From Haliclystus octoradiatus (Eukaryota; Cnidaria; Staurozoa; Stauromedusae; Haliclystidae), in NCBI GenBank assembly GCA_916610825.1, contig OU744447.1, positions 22,574,962-22,638,961 of the forward strand: 64,000 nt of DNA, in the 5' to 3' direction. Under the pieces are notes generated by a model. That model searched no databases and was not told the origin of the DNA. It worked only from the letters and a program-made list of their open reading frames with translations. Position 1 is the stretch's first letter. Every line of letters begins with the position of its first letter. A program made the translations under genes and the position numbers. Shown here piece by piece: positions 13,001 to 28,000 of the stretch.

Positions 13001-16000
13001 GAGGTGCTAGTAACATTCTCAAAATGGCACATCCCCGTAAAAAAGATCTAATGTATAGTGATATGTATAGCAGCCCCCCCCCCCCGGGTATAGTGATTGC
13101 ATACAAAAAACAAAAAGATGTTACCTGTGACAATAAGATTACAATTATTAGGATTGAGTGACAACGTAAAGACAGGCATTTCGTGAGCTTTGAATTTCTT
13201 AATAGGTAAGATACCTAAAAAAATAAATGTAAGTCAGTAAATGTTCAATCATCTTCATCGTCATCTTTATTTCAAGAGGGTTTAACATGTTGAGTCCGAA
13301 GGACGTCTATTCTACAGGATGTTATTTTATTTACATTCATTATTCAATGCTCAATCATCCGACATCCTCAATGATTTATTCAGGGTATGGTAAGCCATAT
13401 TTTAGGTTTGTTTTTACAGGGTTGAATAGAGGCTGAATGAAGGATGAAATAAGATGAAATGCATGTCTGACTCTATTGCTTTAGCTCAGCAAAACGTATT
13501 TGATAAAAGTGGATGACATATTTTAATATACTTGATGTAAGATAATTTCGTTCACGAATTGCTTTCTTTTCATGTCCGCAACAAGATTATTAGATTTTTG
13601 CTTATAAATGACATATAAGAAACAGTCATATAGATAATGGACTAGACAGTTGTGGTTGCAAATTGTAAAATTAACCCCTGTGAAAAACAGTTCAGGAATT
13701 CATAAACAGTTCATGAACGTTAAATGGCCCCAACTTTCAAGAACCCTCACATACAGTTCATGAACATCTCATTAAAATTTGGGGCCATTTAACATTTGTG
13801 AACTGCTCATGAACTGATTTTCGCAGGGGGAGAGACATAAATACCGTTTTTGTGTACTAATAACTTGGAAATTTGATCAATTTTGTAGATTGCAACATAG
13901 CCTGAAAACATATAGAACAAAATATAGAACAAAATTATAGCAAAAATCCTTGCTAAATACTAATAGTCATCGACTAATAGGTCAATACGAAAAATTGAGC
14001 AATTCGATTGGTCCAACAGTGCCCAATTTTAAACTGTATTGACTGCTCTGTTCTGGCGAAAAGAAGCAACCGATAATTGCGTTTTTGATGCATTAAAATA
14101 CATTGAAATTCATCTTATGATTATATGTTCCAAAATTGACCTGTTAATCATTGGCTAAAACAGTTATTGATCTCAGGCTCAATGAATAACTGTTAAATAT
14201 GGAATCTATTCTATCTATGCTAACTTAATCCATTATTACAGTCTACTACTAAAGGGTTACCACATGTTAGCAAATGTTTGTATTAATATTTACTAAACAA
14301 GAAAAAGTTGGGGAGACACAAGTGAAGGTCTAAAAAATCACAAGCTCTGAGCGAATGATTCTTACCTTCCCGGGTGTCTCCCAACTTTTCTAGTTTAGTA
14401 AATATGAATACAAACATTTGCAAGAGCTTGATAACCCTTTTCTAAAATAAACAAAAAATTTCTAAAACAGTTATTGATCTCAGGCTCAATGAATATCAGC
14501 ATAATGACTTCGGTGGACCTCGATCACTATCAGTTGATATTCACTTCGCCTTCAATCAATACCTGTTAGATAGCAGTGACATAATAATGTTCTATTCAAA
14601 AGATAAAACAATTATATCTGATAAATCCTCAGAGTGTATCAGGATGAAGGTACAATATATATCAAGCAACTTAATGTTGATATCGTTGATGTCATCTTCC
14701 ATTCTTGGAGTTTGTGTGATACACAGCAGAGGACACACATACGATTGTAATAGTTGTATCGTAAATCTAATGACTATTTGAAGCATAATCTTAGATATAA
14801 GGCACAGAAGGGGGCATTGGGGGACACTCCTAAATGATTAGAATCCGATCATTCTAATCGAGGAAATCGATTTCTTTCATTGTTAACTTGTTTTCCCAAC
14901 CAAAATGGAAACCTGGTTGTTGTTAATGACCTGACGATTATACAATGAGGTATGCTGTACGAAGTATGTGTAGACTACTTCAAAGGTATCGCAAGGATTT
15001 TTTCACCAGTTGTGATGCATCATGAAACGAACAGCACTGAGATATCATCAGATATTATAATACGTCACAACTTGTAAATAAAATCTGCACGACCACCATA
15101 CACTAGCAATGTTGCAGGGGTTTACATTCCATTGCAAGATCCTGGTGAGACCTCTATTGAACTTGGAAGAATAAATCAAATCAAATAAAATCATAATTAT
15201 CAAACCCTTCTATGACATTTTTATTTTCTCATGCATTTTTGAACAATCTTGCCAGACAAGAGATGAATTTTGAGTGCACATATCATTATGCTCTCCCGCA
15301 AGAAATAACGTAAGTGGCATTTTATTGGACGTATCATTTTTATCATCACATTTCATTTTTGAGTGTGAAAGAGTGATACGCGTCACTGGCAGGATACTCA
15401 AAAACCAGACCAGACAGAAAACACCGGTGAAAGTAAACAATGGGAAATCTTACTGGGTATTAAATTAAATGAGATATCATAAGATCGCTGATTCTAAACA
15501 ACCTCATTAAAGAAAAGCAACAACCAATCCTATATGTATATATATTACCATCGGCATAGCCAGCAGCGATATGTCCATGTCCTTTACTTCGACTCCAATC
15601 GATGCACCACGTCTTTGTAAATTCTTTTGAATGATCAGCGTGACATTGTATCCTTGGTAACAATGTCATGGCAGTAGAAAGCCGGATGACTATACGATCT
15701 AAAAATGGATAAAATTATAGTGAATAATTTGATGATTATAAAATAATAATATAATAATACAGAATTGACTACAGTTCTAAGAATCAGAGGAAAGAAATAA
15801 TGTAAAATGAAAACGTACCTTGGTGTTCTTGGTTTACAATCGGCACGGCATCAGGATGAGGAATACTAAAATCAAAAAACAATATATTTAGCTATGATTA
15901 TGATACAAAAACACATCACTAATAATCTGAGGGGCAACTTTTGATCAATTTTAACTTGTTATACTCAAAATTATCCCCCCCCATTTTTAGGGTAATAGGT

Positions 16001-19000
16001 TACTTGTGAAAAATTAATTGGATATTTCCCTATCAGAATGATTTCAAACTTTTCTATGATCATTCTGAAAGAAGTATATTCCAACAAACCCTTTGGAGTG
16101 TAATGGAAGTTAACCCCGGGCAAAGAATCCATTGAATAATAAGATTGAAACATATTTTTCATCTGACACACCAAGAGCATATACATAATAATGCGTATTA
16201 TCATGATTTATAATATTCTAAAACGTTGTCTTACTGATCAGACATAGGGCTCAATACAATAAATAAATAACAGAGCTTAGATAATAATAATAGACAGAGC
16301 TTTGATAATAATAATACACAGAGAATCAGACAGTCATATTTGCAACTTCAAGTTTCACATTGGAGCAATTATAAGGCAATAACCTATTCAAGATTAAATA
16401 GATTATTACTTTGATGATCGATCCGGCGTGAAACTTGAAGTAGCAAGTATGACTGTCTGATTCTCTGTCCATTATTATTATGTTATGATCTATTTTCAAC
16501 ACATGAAAATGCTAGTTTGGTTATTTTATCTTTAGTTCTTACTGTAATATATTCTATATTGAATTATTAGGAAGACAGCAAGCGACGTATACCATACGCA
16601 AGTAGCACATTCCATTTGGTTTGGAAGTATGACAAGTGATGAACAATTGATTTCAAAGATTATTCAGCTAAAGACATTGTCAGGTGAGATTTGATGATTG
16701 ATTTAACCTGCTTAATGTACACAGTCTCAGCCATGGAACCAAAACATCTTCATGATGAAAAACAGGGGTGGCACCAGAGGGGGGCAGGGGTACTACAGCC
16801 CTCCCGTCGGGGAAGACTAAATTTTCTGTCGGGGAATATTTTTAACATTTTTCGTAAAAGACAAAAGGAATTAGCTTCATTCCAGTATTAGAGACTATTG
16901 CCAAATTGTTTCTATGTAACGTGGAAATTTGGCATAGCCCCCTGTCGGGGATGCCAGCCCCCTCGTCAGGGAAATCCTGGTGCCACCCCTGATGAAAAAT
17001 GAAATGTATATGTGAAGTTCCAAGGAATTATGAAACTTTATGAGGTGTATGTATTCCCTGTTTGTGTCTCATAATGCCCAAATGAGCGTAATAATCGATT
17101 TGGAGGAATGCACTGCACTGTGTGTAGTATACCTTCATCATTATAACATTAAAACTTCACAATGCAAGGCGATAGTTAAGGTAAGACGTATAACAACATC
17201 GTACCTCAAAATCCTAACCAACCCATCGCCACAAGCCAGAGCTAAGCATCCTATTCGATGTCCGACCTACAAACACAAATAGAATATAATACAATGATTC
17301 CAAAACTCGAAAATCAATGATTCCAAAACTCGAAAATCGTACAGCTATTAACTGGAAGGACTTAGAACCAATTACACACCCTGTATAGTATACTTTCTAA
17401 CTCCTTAACCACCCACCATCGAATTGAAATCGCCATCATCCAGCTCTGGTCTCCTTCATGGAACTTTATGGGTATTGGGATTTCTCTAAGGTGACAACGC
17501 CCCTGTCAATTTTAGGCATTTGTATCTCGGGGAGAAGTCTATGTTTTATGTGTTGTCACACCTAGACAACCATAAGGGAACATGGTTTTATGAATAAGTT
17601 GAACCATTCTGAGACCTAGGGGACTCACATGTAAATTTGTAATATACAGGGAAATGTCATTCTTAAAGGGTACATTTCCCGAGATTAATAAATATTCACA
17701 ATAAATGCATGTTGTTGAAGACAGAAAGATTGTTCAACCATAAGTATTTTAAACAAATCAAATTTACATTTATCGTACCGATTCATTATTGGTGCGTCCC
17801 CCGGATGGACACCATTTCATGCTACAAATGGGACCCCAGTCGTGTGCAATCCCATATGCATGACGCCATGTTCTAGAAGAAAAATACAGCAACCACCTTA
17901 GTGAAAATCTACTGAGCAAGGGTATTGATAATGTAATGATAAATGATTATATCAATAATGTAAAGAGCTATTGATAATGCACATATTCCTAGGTTTAACA
18001 TTATTTCAGGGTTTCGATCAGTGCTTATAAGTTTTCCATACAACAAATACATAGGGGTCAATTGATTGATTGCTATAGCTGAATCAATGGGGGAGTCAAC
18101 TTGGTTTGATTATGCCCGAATTCAGTTACAATCTGTAACGGCGCTGCAAATAAACAGCTACAAAAGCATGCTCTGGAGAAGTTGGGGTATAAATTATACA
18201 AATATTTACTATGATTATGGTTTTACGTGATTGGTTTAGATTAAAAAGCGTACAAACTACGAGCAATTGATAATTATAAAAGAAAAATGATTTTACCCAT
18301 TTTCAATCGGTTGGGTCCATAACTGAATAATTCCTGATGAATTTTCACATCCTACTGGTTCATGAACCTACAAAACCAAACAGTGAAATAAACATGTCAG
18401 AAGATGTACATGTATACAAGGTGCTCCTCTTTACCTGAATTCAATGTGCTGGACTCCCATAGGCAATAAAATGTTTCCAAATAAGCAAATCGGAACAGCA
18501 CTTTCCCTGCTAGAAAAAGTTCATGAGTTCATGAACTGTTCATGAATTGTTCAGGAGGTGTTTATGAGCTGTGAATGAACTGTTCATTGTTCATGAAATC
18601 CATGAACCGCTCATGAACTGATGAATGTTTTTCACAGGGGTTCATATGGACAAAGTGATCAATATTATAAGTATTAGGGCCATTGCATATATTTATTTTA
18701 AAAGATCGCCAGTGTTTTTGCTTATATCTAAATGAACAAATATACATAACGGTTGTTGTTGCTGTTTTCTACTTCCCAAAATCAAGAATTAATACATAAA
18801 TGATATACGCAGCAAATTTACCCATAATGTAACAAGGAAAAATATGGATTAAGTAGTAAATTATTTCTATGTTACAGGTCTTGGCTATTGGCTTAAATAT
18901 TTAAAATCATGCCTCCTCTCCATTGGGCATTTCCAGAGGTCTATAGGCGTCAGAGATGTATGATGCGCTTGACAGTTGAATAAATGGAGAACATTATAGG

Positions 19001-22000
19001 GGATTAAGAGGCAATCATTGCAATGATAAGTTATAGATGGATCAATCTTGGCTCTGTAGTTCAAGGAGGTAGCAATGAACGGAGCAGAGTTGATGTAACT
19101 TTATGTGTTGTTATCTTGTAATTGATTGTTCCTCTATGATAATTGGTGGCAGAGGATGTTGTAGTACTTTGCTAGGACTTTGGTATATGATGGATTGCTC
19201 AACAAAATAAGTGTGGATGTTTTCAACTTTCATTGGTGTTTGGAGCCAAAAGGGAGTATTTCATATGTAGTGCTATTTTTATTATTTCAATTGTAGTTGT
19301 TCTCTTTGAAGTGTGATATAAATCCTGTGTTTTATACACAATAATATTAACTAAATGTTGAATTTTGTTGTGTACCATATGAAAAGAAAACTTTATGGGT
19401 ATCGGGTCCGTACACGTTATGTCCACTCGTTATTTTGTAGCATAAAACTCATTATCTCCAGAGCCTCGTTAGTTCGTTTCATGATATGTCATATGTTGTG
19501 AATAAAATCTGTACAGGCACGAATACCCATGAAATATTCTCTATACCTGAGGGTGTTATAAACATTAATTAGCCTTCATTCGTACCTCTGCTTGAGTAAG
19601 GTATACACTAACAGCAAGAAATTCATCTTCTTTCGAAGAACCTGAAAATAAATAAAATGATACCTGTCACAAATCAATTAGCAAACATTCAAACAATTTT
19701 ATGGCAATACTGTTGTGAATTTAATTGAACATTGTTTTTTGCATCAATTCAAATGTATTATACAATCAAAAATGTAGAAGAAAAAAGAAAAGAAAATCGA
19801 GATGATAAATCAAGTCAATCGCAACCACAACACGCGCATCAAGCGAACAACATAACAAACAAACAAGAAGTAATCAAACAATCAAGTTATCAACCAAGTC
19901 GCAAACCGGTCCGCCAACTAACCAATAAAGCAACTAACAACCAAAACAAGTTTGTTAAGTATCTGATAAACTAACAACATTCATAACACGTTAAAGGGAG
20001 AATACAGACCGGGAACATTGCGCGCAAACTTTGAAAAGTGAATAACGTTTTCAAACACTTGTTTTGAAACACTCCTTGACCTCGCTTAAAATATGTTTTT
20101 TGTGAAAAATTTTGAACCAATTTTGAACATGAGCGCTGTCTGTACTCTAGCGTTTTTTATTAAATACAGATCTTTTTTCTTTGACTTACCAAATGACAAG
20201 CTTGGTGGCAAAAGAGCAGGATCAGGTAGGAAGGCTATTGTGGACCCAGATCTACAATTTGTATTCGGAAAGCTGTGCATGAGATGTGGAAGGAAGCGAA
20301 AGCATTAAGACCAACAACAGCAAGACTATCAGATAATGATTTCAGTCGAATTTTTTTGGAGACATACAGATCGAATTCGGAAACAAGTAAGAAACAATTA
20401 TTCATAATATTTCTATGTTTTGATGCTATTTTCATGGCTTTCTTTGTTTACACCATCGTTTTCATTGCAATACTTGTAAGTTTGTAACCTAGCCTAATGC
20501 AGGCCTATAATTGATATATAAATCCTTGCATGCCATCTTTCAATTATTTACTTTGTGTTCTGACTATTAAATAATAAATATCCTGATGCAGCGCTGATAT
20601 GTACACATTGAAAGTAGGGTAGTTTAATTTCCTGCTCTATTTTAATCGATCCTAGGGTATTTTCTTTTCAGATCATTATGATTTACCGTTGACTTCAACC
20701 CCAAGATCGTTATCATCTGTACCAAAAAGGCTATCATTTGAATCCTTCTTTGAAAATCAAGAAAGTGAATCAAGGTTTGATTTTATTATTTTTAAATATG
20801 TGTAGTAAGCTTGCTTTTGTTTTGATGTAAAACTATTAGATATTCAGTATTCTTTTTTATTTCATAAACTCACATATACATACCTATATATCTATAGTGA
20901 CTTAATTCCATCAAAATCAACTGTTGAGTCTATCCCATCAACATCGACTAACTGTGACACTATATCAGATTGGCTAGCTAAGAAAATGCGAAGCAAGGTG
21001 AATTTTTCGTTGGTTGATGATATTTATAAGACAGATGATGAAGACGAAGAGGATAATACATTGACTGAAAGCCCATCAATTGCAGAGCCAGTAAATGGAG
21101 TTATGCTTGCAAGTGAAAGTTCATCGAGTGAATCAAGTGACTCTGAGATAGAAGTTACACAAGTTGAACGGTAAGGTGAAGACGCAAATTTAACTGTAAC
21201 ACACCAATGTGAATAGCTCTTTCACTTTGTCAGTCAAAGGTTGTATCTAGTCTAATTTCAACAATATTTACGCTGTTTCAATGCAATTTGCTATAGACTG
21301 TAATTCACTAGTTAATCAGTTTAATACTGTAATCGTTTTTACATTTTAATTGAGTAACGCACATTCGAATATATGTGAAAATGTTTTGTCATTCTGATAT
21401 TGATTTTATGATTTATTATTTTCATGTTGCTGTTACATTATTAGATCTCAAGTTTCTGAAATCCTGAATGATTCTGCAGGTAGTGACAGTGTTGACGATA
21501 ATGGATATGATAGTGACTTTGGAATTCAGTAAGTAAGCCTATTATTCTCATACAGTCATATTGTAGATAGAAATTGCAGTCTTATACTTCTGGTGGGATT
21601 GACTTGTATTCAATATTTACTCAAACATTGCAAATATACTCCATCTGGTGTTTGCTGCAAGTGTAATATTCTTTTTAAATGGCAACATTCTATATTTTTT
21701 CAAAGTTATAACTCAACTGGTTTTAAATGATAAATAATCCTACATCTGTTCTTGTTTACAGGGTTGGTGGGTTTGATGTAGATGATGATGTTTTGGATCA
21801 AAGGTTTGTAACTTCTGATGACGTAGATCCACTGTATATGACCAACCTAGAAGAAGTCCCCATGGATGAAAGCTACGGCTATGCACCAAATCTAAACGCT
21901 GAAGCAGCTATTAAAATGAGAAAAGAAGTAGAGGAGGAATTATCTACGATGACCGAATTAGAAGCAAACCAGGAAGAAATGGGGAAGCTAGTTGACCGTA

Positions 22001-25000
22001 AAAGAGTAGCGGTTAGTGTAGAAAAGTTGAAGGAGTTGAAAGGGGATGTTTGTACATTTTTAAGAAATGATGGTACTATCTGTTTTAAAGTTTTAAATTT
22101 AGAGGGTAGGCAAGTGCGTGGTTCGGTAGTTGAGTTGAACTGGTGGTGTGATGATGGACATAATGGTTGCTGGAAATCATCATAAGTCCTCAGAGTTACA
22201 AACAACAATGTTGTTTACGCAAATGACCTTCTGTTGTGCTCCTCAATTATTATGTCTGGGAATCTATTTGCAAAATCGTGCAGTTTGTTTTTTCCTGGTC
22301 TGTCCTATTATTATAATTGTCAGCGTTTGTACACAGCCTGTAATTATGTCCTTTTGGAATCAGATGAGAGATACTCTCATTTCAAGAATGGCTCCATAAT
22401 CTGTTGCGCTTTCTGGGGATGCGAGAAATGATTTTCCAGGCCACACAGCAAAGTATTGTGCGTACATAGTTATGGAGCAATTCTCAAACTCATTGTTGAT
22501 TTTAAGATAATTAAGAGACAAACAAAGGGTAACTCCACAGTAATGGAAGTTTTTTCCCTTTGTAAACTTCTCGTAAAGTTGTGCAGTATGTTGATAGTCA
22601 CTGAGATTACAATTGATGGCTCAACAAGCATTGCAAAAATGATCAGGGACTTGAAAGGTAAGATGCCCCTGCGAAAAACAGTTCCGGAGTTCATGAACAG
22701 TTCATAAACGTCAAATGGCACCAATTTTCCTAAACTGTTCATGAACTCTTCATGAACTCCTGAACTGTATTCACAAGGGTATTCATAAAGCAATTAATTT
22801 CTGTTTGTTATCTATACCTAGCTATAAATATTGAAGTCTTTGTAGGCCTATATGTACAATTTATCGGCGTTTTCGCTGTCAGTTTTGACCTCTAAATGAT
22901 TTTGGCTTGGTGTTCTGTTTTGAACAGCTAAAAATACACTCTCTCAACACTTCTATTTACTGTAAAACTAAACTAGCCCGAAGCAATCCAGCAAAGCTGA
23001 TCACATGCATCCTTGTACAATATAAATAACAATGATAAATCAATGAAGCATCATTTCATTGTTTTTTTCTCTTTAGAAAAATATCCTGAACTTGTTAATA
23101 TCTACCATGGAATGGACATTTGGCACAAGGCCAAATGTTTTAACAAGGCACTCCATCACGCTGCAAAAACCAAAGGTCAACAACAGCTGTTACCTTGGAT
23201 TGATGCTGTTGTGAATCATTTTTGGTATTGTTCACAGCAATGTGAAGAAGATCATGAAAAATTCAAGGAATGTTGGTTACCATTAACCAGTGTGTAGCAA
23301 CCAATCCCTGACTATTAAGTTCAAAGATGAAAGGCTGTAGTAGCCTACACACATGTCCAGAACAGTAGTTTGGACAGTAACACCTTTAGTAAGCCTATTT
23401 TATAACTAAATATTTTCGAATTCATAAGGCTTATTTCTACGACTAATATTGAGCTTCAGAATAAATAATCTAAGATTTTATACGACCTTATTGTATATAG
23501 CTTTTGTGGACCAGTCTATTGCATCATGTTGCTGGGCATCACACCTGGTCTGATGGTGAGTGTAATCATGGCCCATTGGTAGAAGATGAACCAAAGAATC
23601 CACTTGCAAGGTCATCTGCTTCATTCAATGCTCTTAGAAGCATTGTTTTTGACAAGCAGTTCCTCAGAAGTTTGAAGTATTATACCAGATTCAGGTGATT
23701 ATCAAGTTAATTTCTGTTGTTGTTAGCTCACATTGATTTACTCTGCCCATAAGTTCTATGATCATAATATCATCCACATTTTTTGAGCAGGCATACCGGT
23801 GATATTGAAAACTTTAACAGCCTTGTGTTAAAATATGTTTCAAAGCGGAATTCATTTGAGTAAGTATGTAGCTTTAGATTAGAGAAAGATTTATACTGTA
23901 ATTGATAGTGTAACCTAGCTACCTCAAATAAAATTTCAATGTTTATTGAACTGTACAAGCAATGTACACTGGAGTTTGCATATAAAGGTGAGAAATCAGA
24001 TAAGAAAATGTTGTCTTGTAGCTATTGAACGATAATTTTTCTATATAAATTAAAAATCATATTAGCCAAACCTATTATAATGATCACCCCTATACAGTGG
24101 CTGCATGTCTGCTTGTCTGGTTAATTTAAAATGTCCAAAGTAGTTTTTCTATCTAATTATCCCAATCTATAAAGACCACCTGCATATAGCAGCCAATTTC
24201 TCAACATCTAATAGATGGCTGTTATATACCGGTTTCACTATAGCCTACGTTTAGGATGTTATGAATTGATCATCAAAACAAAATAACTAGTTAGGCATAA
24301 TAACAGGTCAATGTAACTATCTGTTTTAAAGTTTGAATATTGTTTGTTATTCATCCACTGTTATTTCAATTTATTTCCCTATAGGTATCCATATTTCATT
24401 ATGAGGTCAACTTTAGCTGCAATTGACCATAACTTTCATATTAGTAGAGACATGTTACTTAACAAAGCGGGTAAGCAGGTATCTAACAGAAAGTTCAGCA
24501 AGAGAACAAAGCGATGGTCTGCTGCTCCAGTCAAGGAGGCAAAATCTTACTTGTACATTCGTGTTCTGCAAAGTAAGATTTTGCTTCGTCGCAGAAATGA
24601 TGACTTATCTGGATGTCGTGCAACTCCGATTTCAGAAAACGACCCGAGAAATATTGCCCCTACTATTTCTAATTCAGATGAAGTCCCAGCTACTGAAAAG
24701 CTAGTTGCAGATCGAAAGACTCGATTTTTAATCAGTAAGCATAACATCAAAATTGTATAGGTATATAGAGTCATTTTTGTTCCACTTGACTCTAGTTGAA
24801 CCATGTAAAATTTCACAGGGACCCCAATAAAATCCCTCACGCTCCTTGAACACCACCATAGAACATGTATTCAGTTGATGTCATGATTTGTGATAGACTT
24901 ATATAAGGTAAAGACTATCATATACTACAAGTGAAAATGTTACATTTCAAATTTTTGAAAGGAACTACCTACATATTCATTATAATATTATTTACATACA

Positions 25001-28000
25001 TTATCTCTGTACATACCCCCCATGTACTCCAAAGTTGGGGAGGGGAATTGATCCTTGTCATGCGTACTGCCCATGCATGAACCACTCTCCGGTTCCCTCT
25101 TCCCAACTTCCCATGTGATAAATTGCCGATAGGTAGTCATTTTGAGTGAATTGCATGTCTTCAACAAGGAGATCTGCTCTGGTTTTCAATACCACGTCCA
25201 GAATCTCCTTGTCAAGACATGCTTTCCATAATGTTCTGGCATTTGTAAGGCAAAAGGGTTTTTCACAACAAATGTTCTCCTCTTCTTTTGGCAAAGGACG
25301 GCACATACCACACTTGCACCAGTCAGGTGCTCTCCTGTTGCCTCTTCAGTTAAATATTGCACATGCACTTGACTACCTGCTATTTCACATGTCATATTTA
25401 CCAGCATTCGAATCATAACTTCCCTACTCAATTTCTCAAGCCTACCCTAGAAACAGGAAACAGGGTCACATTTAAAAATCAATAAAAAAATATGAGTAAA
25501 TAATGTGGACTAATAGTATTATGATTTTCAATTTCTGTAATCTCAAGTGTATGTGTATAATATTGTATAAAGGATAAAAATCTACTTGTTAAAAAATAGT
25601 AAGACTGGCCCATCATCTATGAAATGTTGTCAAGCATTTATTTTTAAGATTTTGATTCCATGATATTATTGTGTGAATGATAGTAATTATATAGCTGTTT
25701 ATCATTGCAGGCACTTAGCACGGTACTTTACAACATCTGGTTACAGAAAGTCTATTTTTCTTTGAACCCTTCTTGGTTTTACTGGCCAGCTTCAATACCA
25801 GTTCGTCGATCTGGCTTTTTTCAAAGCCACCACAGTCAAATATTGAGAACCCATTGCTTTCTCATTTATTGTTTTGTCTCTTTCTCTTTCTACTTAGTGG
25901 AGTATCACTACATTATTCATTTACAATAAGGTTATCCCTATATATACTATACATTATGACCACAATGAGGCCTGTGTAGTGTGTATCGTATTGCAGCAAA
26001 AAATGTAAATTGACCACTATTTGCAGGTCGTCTCACATAGCGGGTGTACCAAAATAATATATTGCAAAAGGAACAGTGGACAGTGCGCATAATCATTGTT
26101 CACAAACCTCTGCATGAATCTTTTCTTCCTGGAATTGTTGAAGGAGTATCTGGAAGCATTCAGTTTCTGTGATATCCACGTTGGTAGCCTGAGTAACGTC
26201 CTGGGTTGAAAAATGGTGACTGGTATTTCATTATCGTGTAACATATGTGTCCAGGCAGGTGTACGCATAATTGCTACGTAAGATAAAACATTTACCAACC
26301 TTTACATTTTTGCAAGGCTTTACCACCTTGGCCTGTAACTTTTCCCCGTATAGGCACGCTGCAGAGCAAAACCTCTTTGCATCTTTGCAGGGGCATTCTG
26401 ATTTTTTGCCAGACCGCCTACTACATGTGGTGTTACACACACATGAAACCTGCAACCACAATGTACAATCAAAGCTTTTTGAACTGCTACACTGTAGTCG
26501 TGAAAAACATATCAGTCTGATTTTCATATGTGATTGTCAGGTCTGTAGAAGGCTAAATAGTATACAGCAGTTCTGAGTAGCGAAAGTTCATGGAAAGTTC
26601 ATGGAAAGTGAAAGCGAGATTTCACAACAAAAAATTATCACTTCAACACTTTTAATATTATATGTAGGATGTCGAGGCTAAATAGTAGCACATCAACATC
26701 CAAAATATCGTAGCCTAACAGATGTGATTTTACAAACAAAAAGAGATATCATAATTATGATTACATATTAAATTCAAATTGAACAAAATGTTATTCTTGT
26801 CTTTTATCCCTTCGTAAAAATTGTAGGCCTAACTTAGCAAATAACCCAAGTCTAAAATAGTTCAAAGTTATTGTATACATTTTACTCTGTGACATGTAAA
26901 CAACTGCTTCAATCTTTCATAGTAACAAAACCAGTTTATCATTCCATATATCTCAGAGATAATAACGGCTACATAGCACTTTCCATTTGATGATAACGAT
27001 AAATGTGAGCAGAATAATAAAACGAAAGCAATCGCAATCATACCGCAGCTTTTCTCGAGGCTTGCTTTGAATTGGTGACTTCCTGTTGAGCGCGCAATGT
27101 TCCCCGGTCAGTATTCTCCCTTTAACTAAATAATAACCCGAAAACAAACCAGCTAATGGAAACAAGTAAAACCAACCAAGCAATCAAATAATTGAATCAA
27201 TAAACTATAACTACACTAAAACTATACACTATAACAAACAAACTCAGGAACTAGTGGAGGAAACTAACCAATCAACCAAATAATTAGCAAAATAGCAAAC
27301 ATCAAATCAGTCAACCAGTTACCCAGCAAAGCAAGCAACTATAGCCAAACACATATCAATTGCAAAGCAACCAATCAACTAAGAAACTAGCTATGCATGC
27401 ACTAGTTAGCAAACAAATGTCCATAAATGAAATGTGTCATAAATTAGTGGAAAGTGGGACATACTACTACTATAAGACAATACTAGCATGATGCGTTTTG
27501 ACTAGCATATGTAGTAAGTGTTGGCTATATATAGCACACACAAAGACTATTTATAGCAAATTTGATATAGTATATGTTCACATAAAGAAAGATGGAAATT
27601 CAAATAAATGAATAAATAATTAATAAAAAGACATATGACCCATTACAACGATCCCATCCATTCTGCTATGATACAATGTATAGATAATTTGCAAAAACTA
27701 TTTGGTCCAGTTTGTATTGTTAATAATGAAATATCTATTTGCTTCTTTTTGAATTTGCTCAACAAACTGGAAAGTATGAATGTATCATATGCTTGTTTCG
27801 TTGAACGCAGTAAGGAATCCATATTCATGAAATCACAGCTATTAAATGGTTTCTGCGATTGCGTAAGTAGAAAATTCTTACTTCATTTGAAGGCAGACAA
27901 ACTGCAATCTCCTGAAAACGGTAATTAGCCCAATTTGTAAGACCTATATGAAAGCTATGTATTAATTACTGAAAAATGTCTATCTTCCATACACAAGAAT

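Larger units (their letters stand above)
19995..27121. mobile_element. Kolobok-like DNA transposon, 7.1 kb, two facing genes
   Basis: The left end AGGGAGAATACAGACCGGGA and the inverted right end AGGGAGAATACTGACCGGGG match over about 34 bp, including ACATTGCGCGC, with one indel. TTAA sits directly outside both ends (19991-19994 and 27122-27125). A TTAA duplication with AGGG termini fits the Kolobok superfamily. Inside are a plus-strand multi-exon transposase-like gene and a minus-strand gene with a Cys-rich region and a P2X7-type zinc domain. Both show coding breaks. It sits in the 22.5-kb intron of the GTF3C2-like gene. piggyBac also uses TTAA, but the protein is not piggyBac. Confidence 0.82.

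Noticed and set aside
19732..19974. 80-codon plus-strand Gln/Asn/Lys-rich frame
   Set aside because: Produced by the (CAAN)n tract that flanks the Kolobok-like element.
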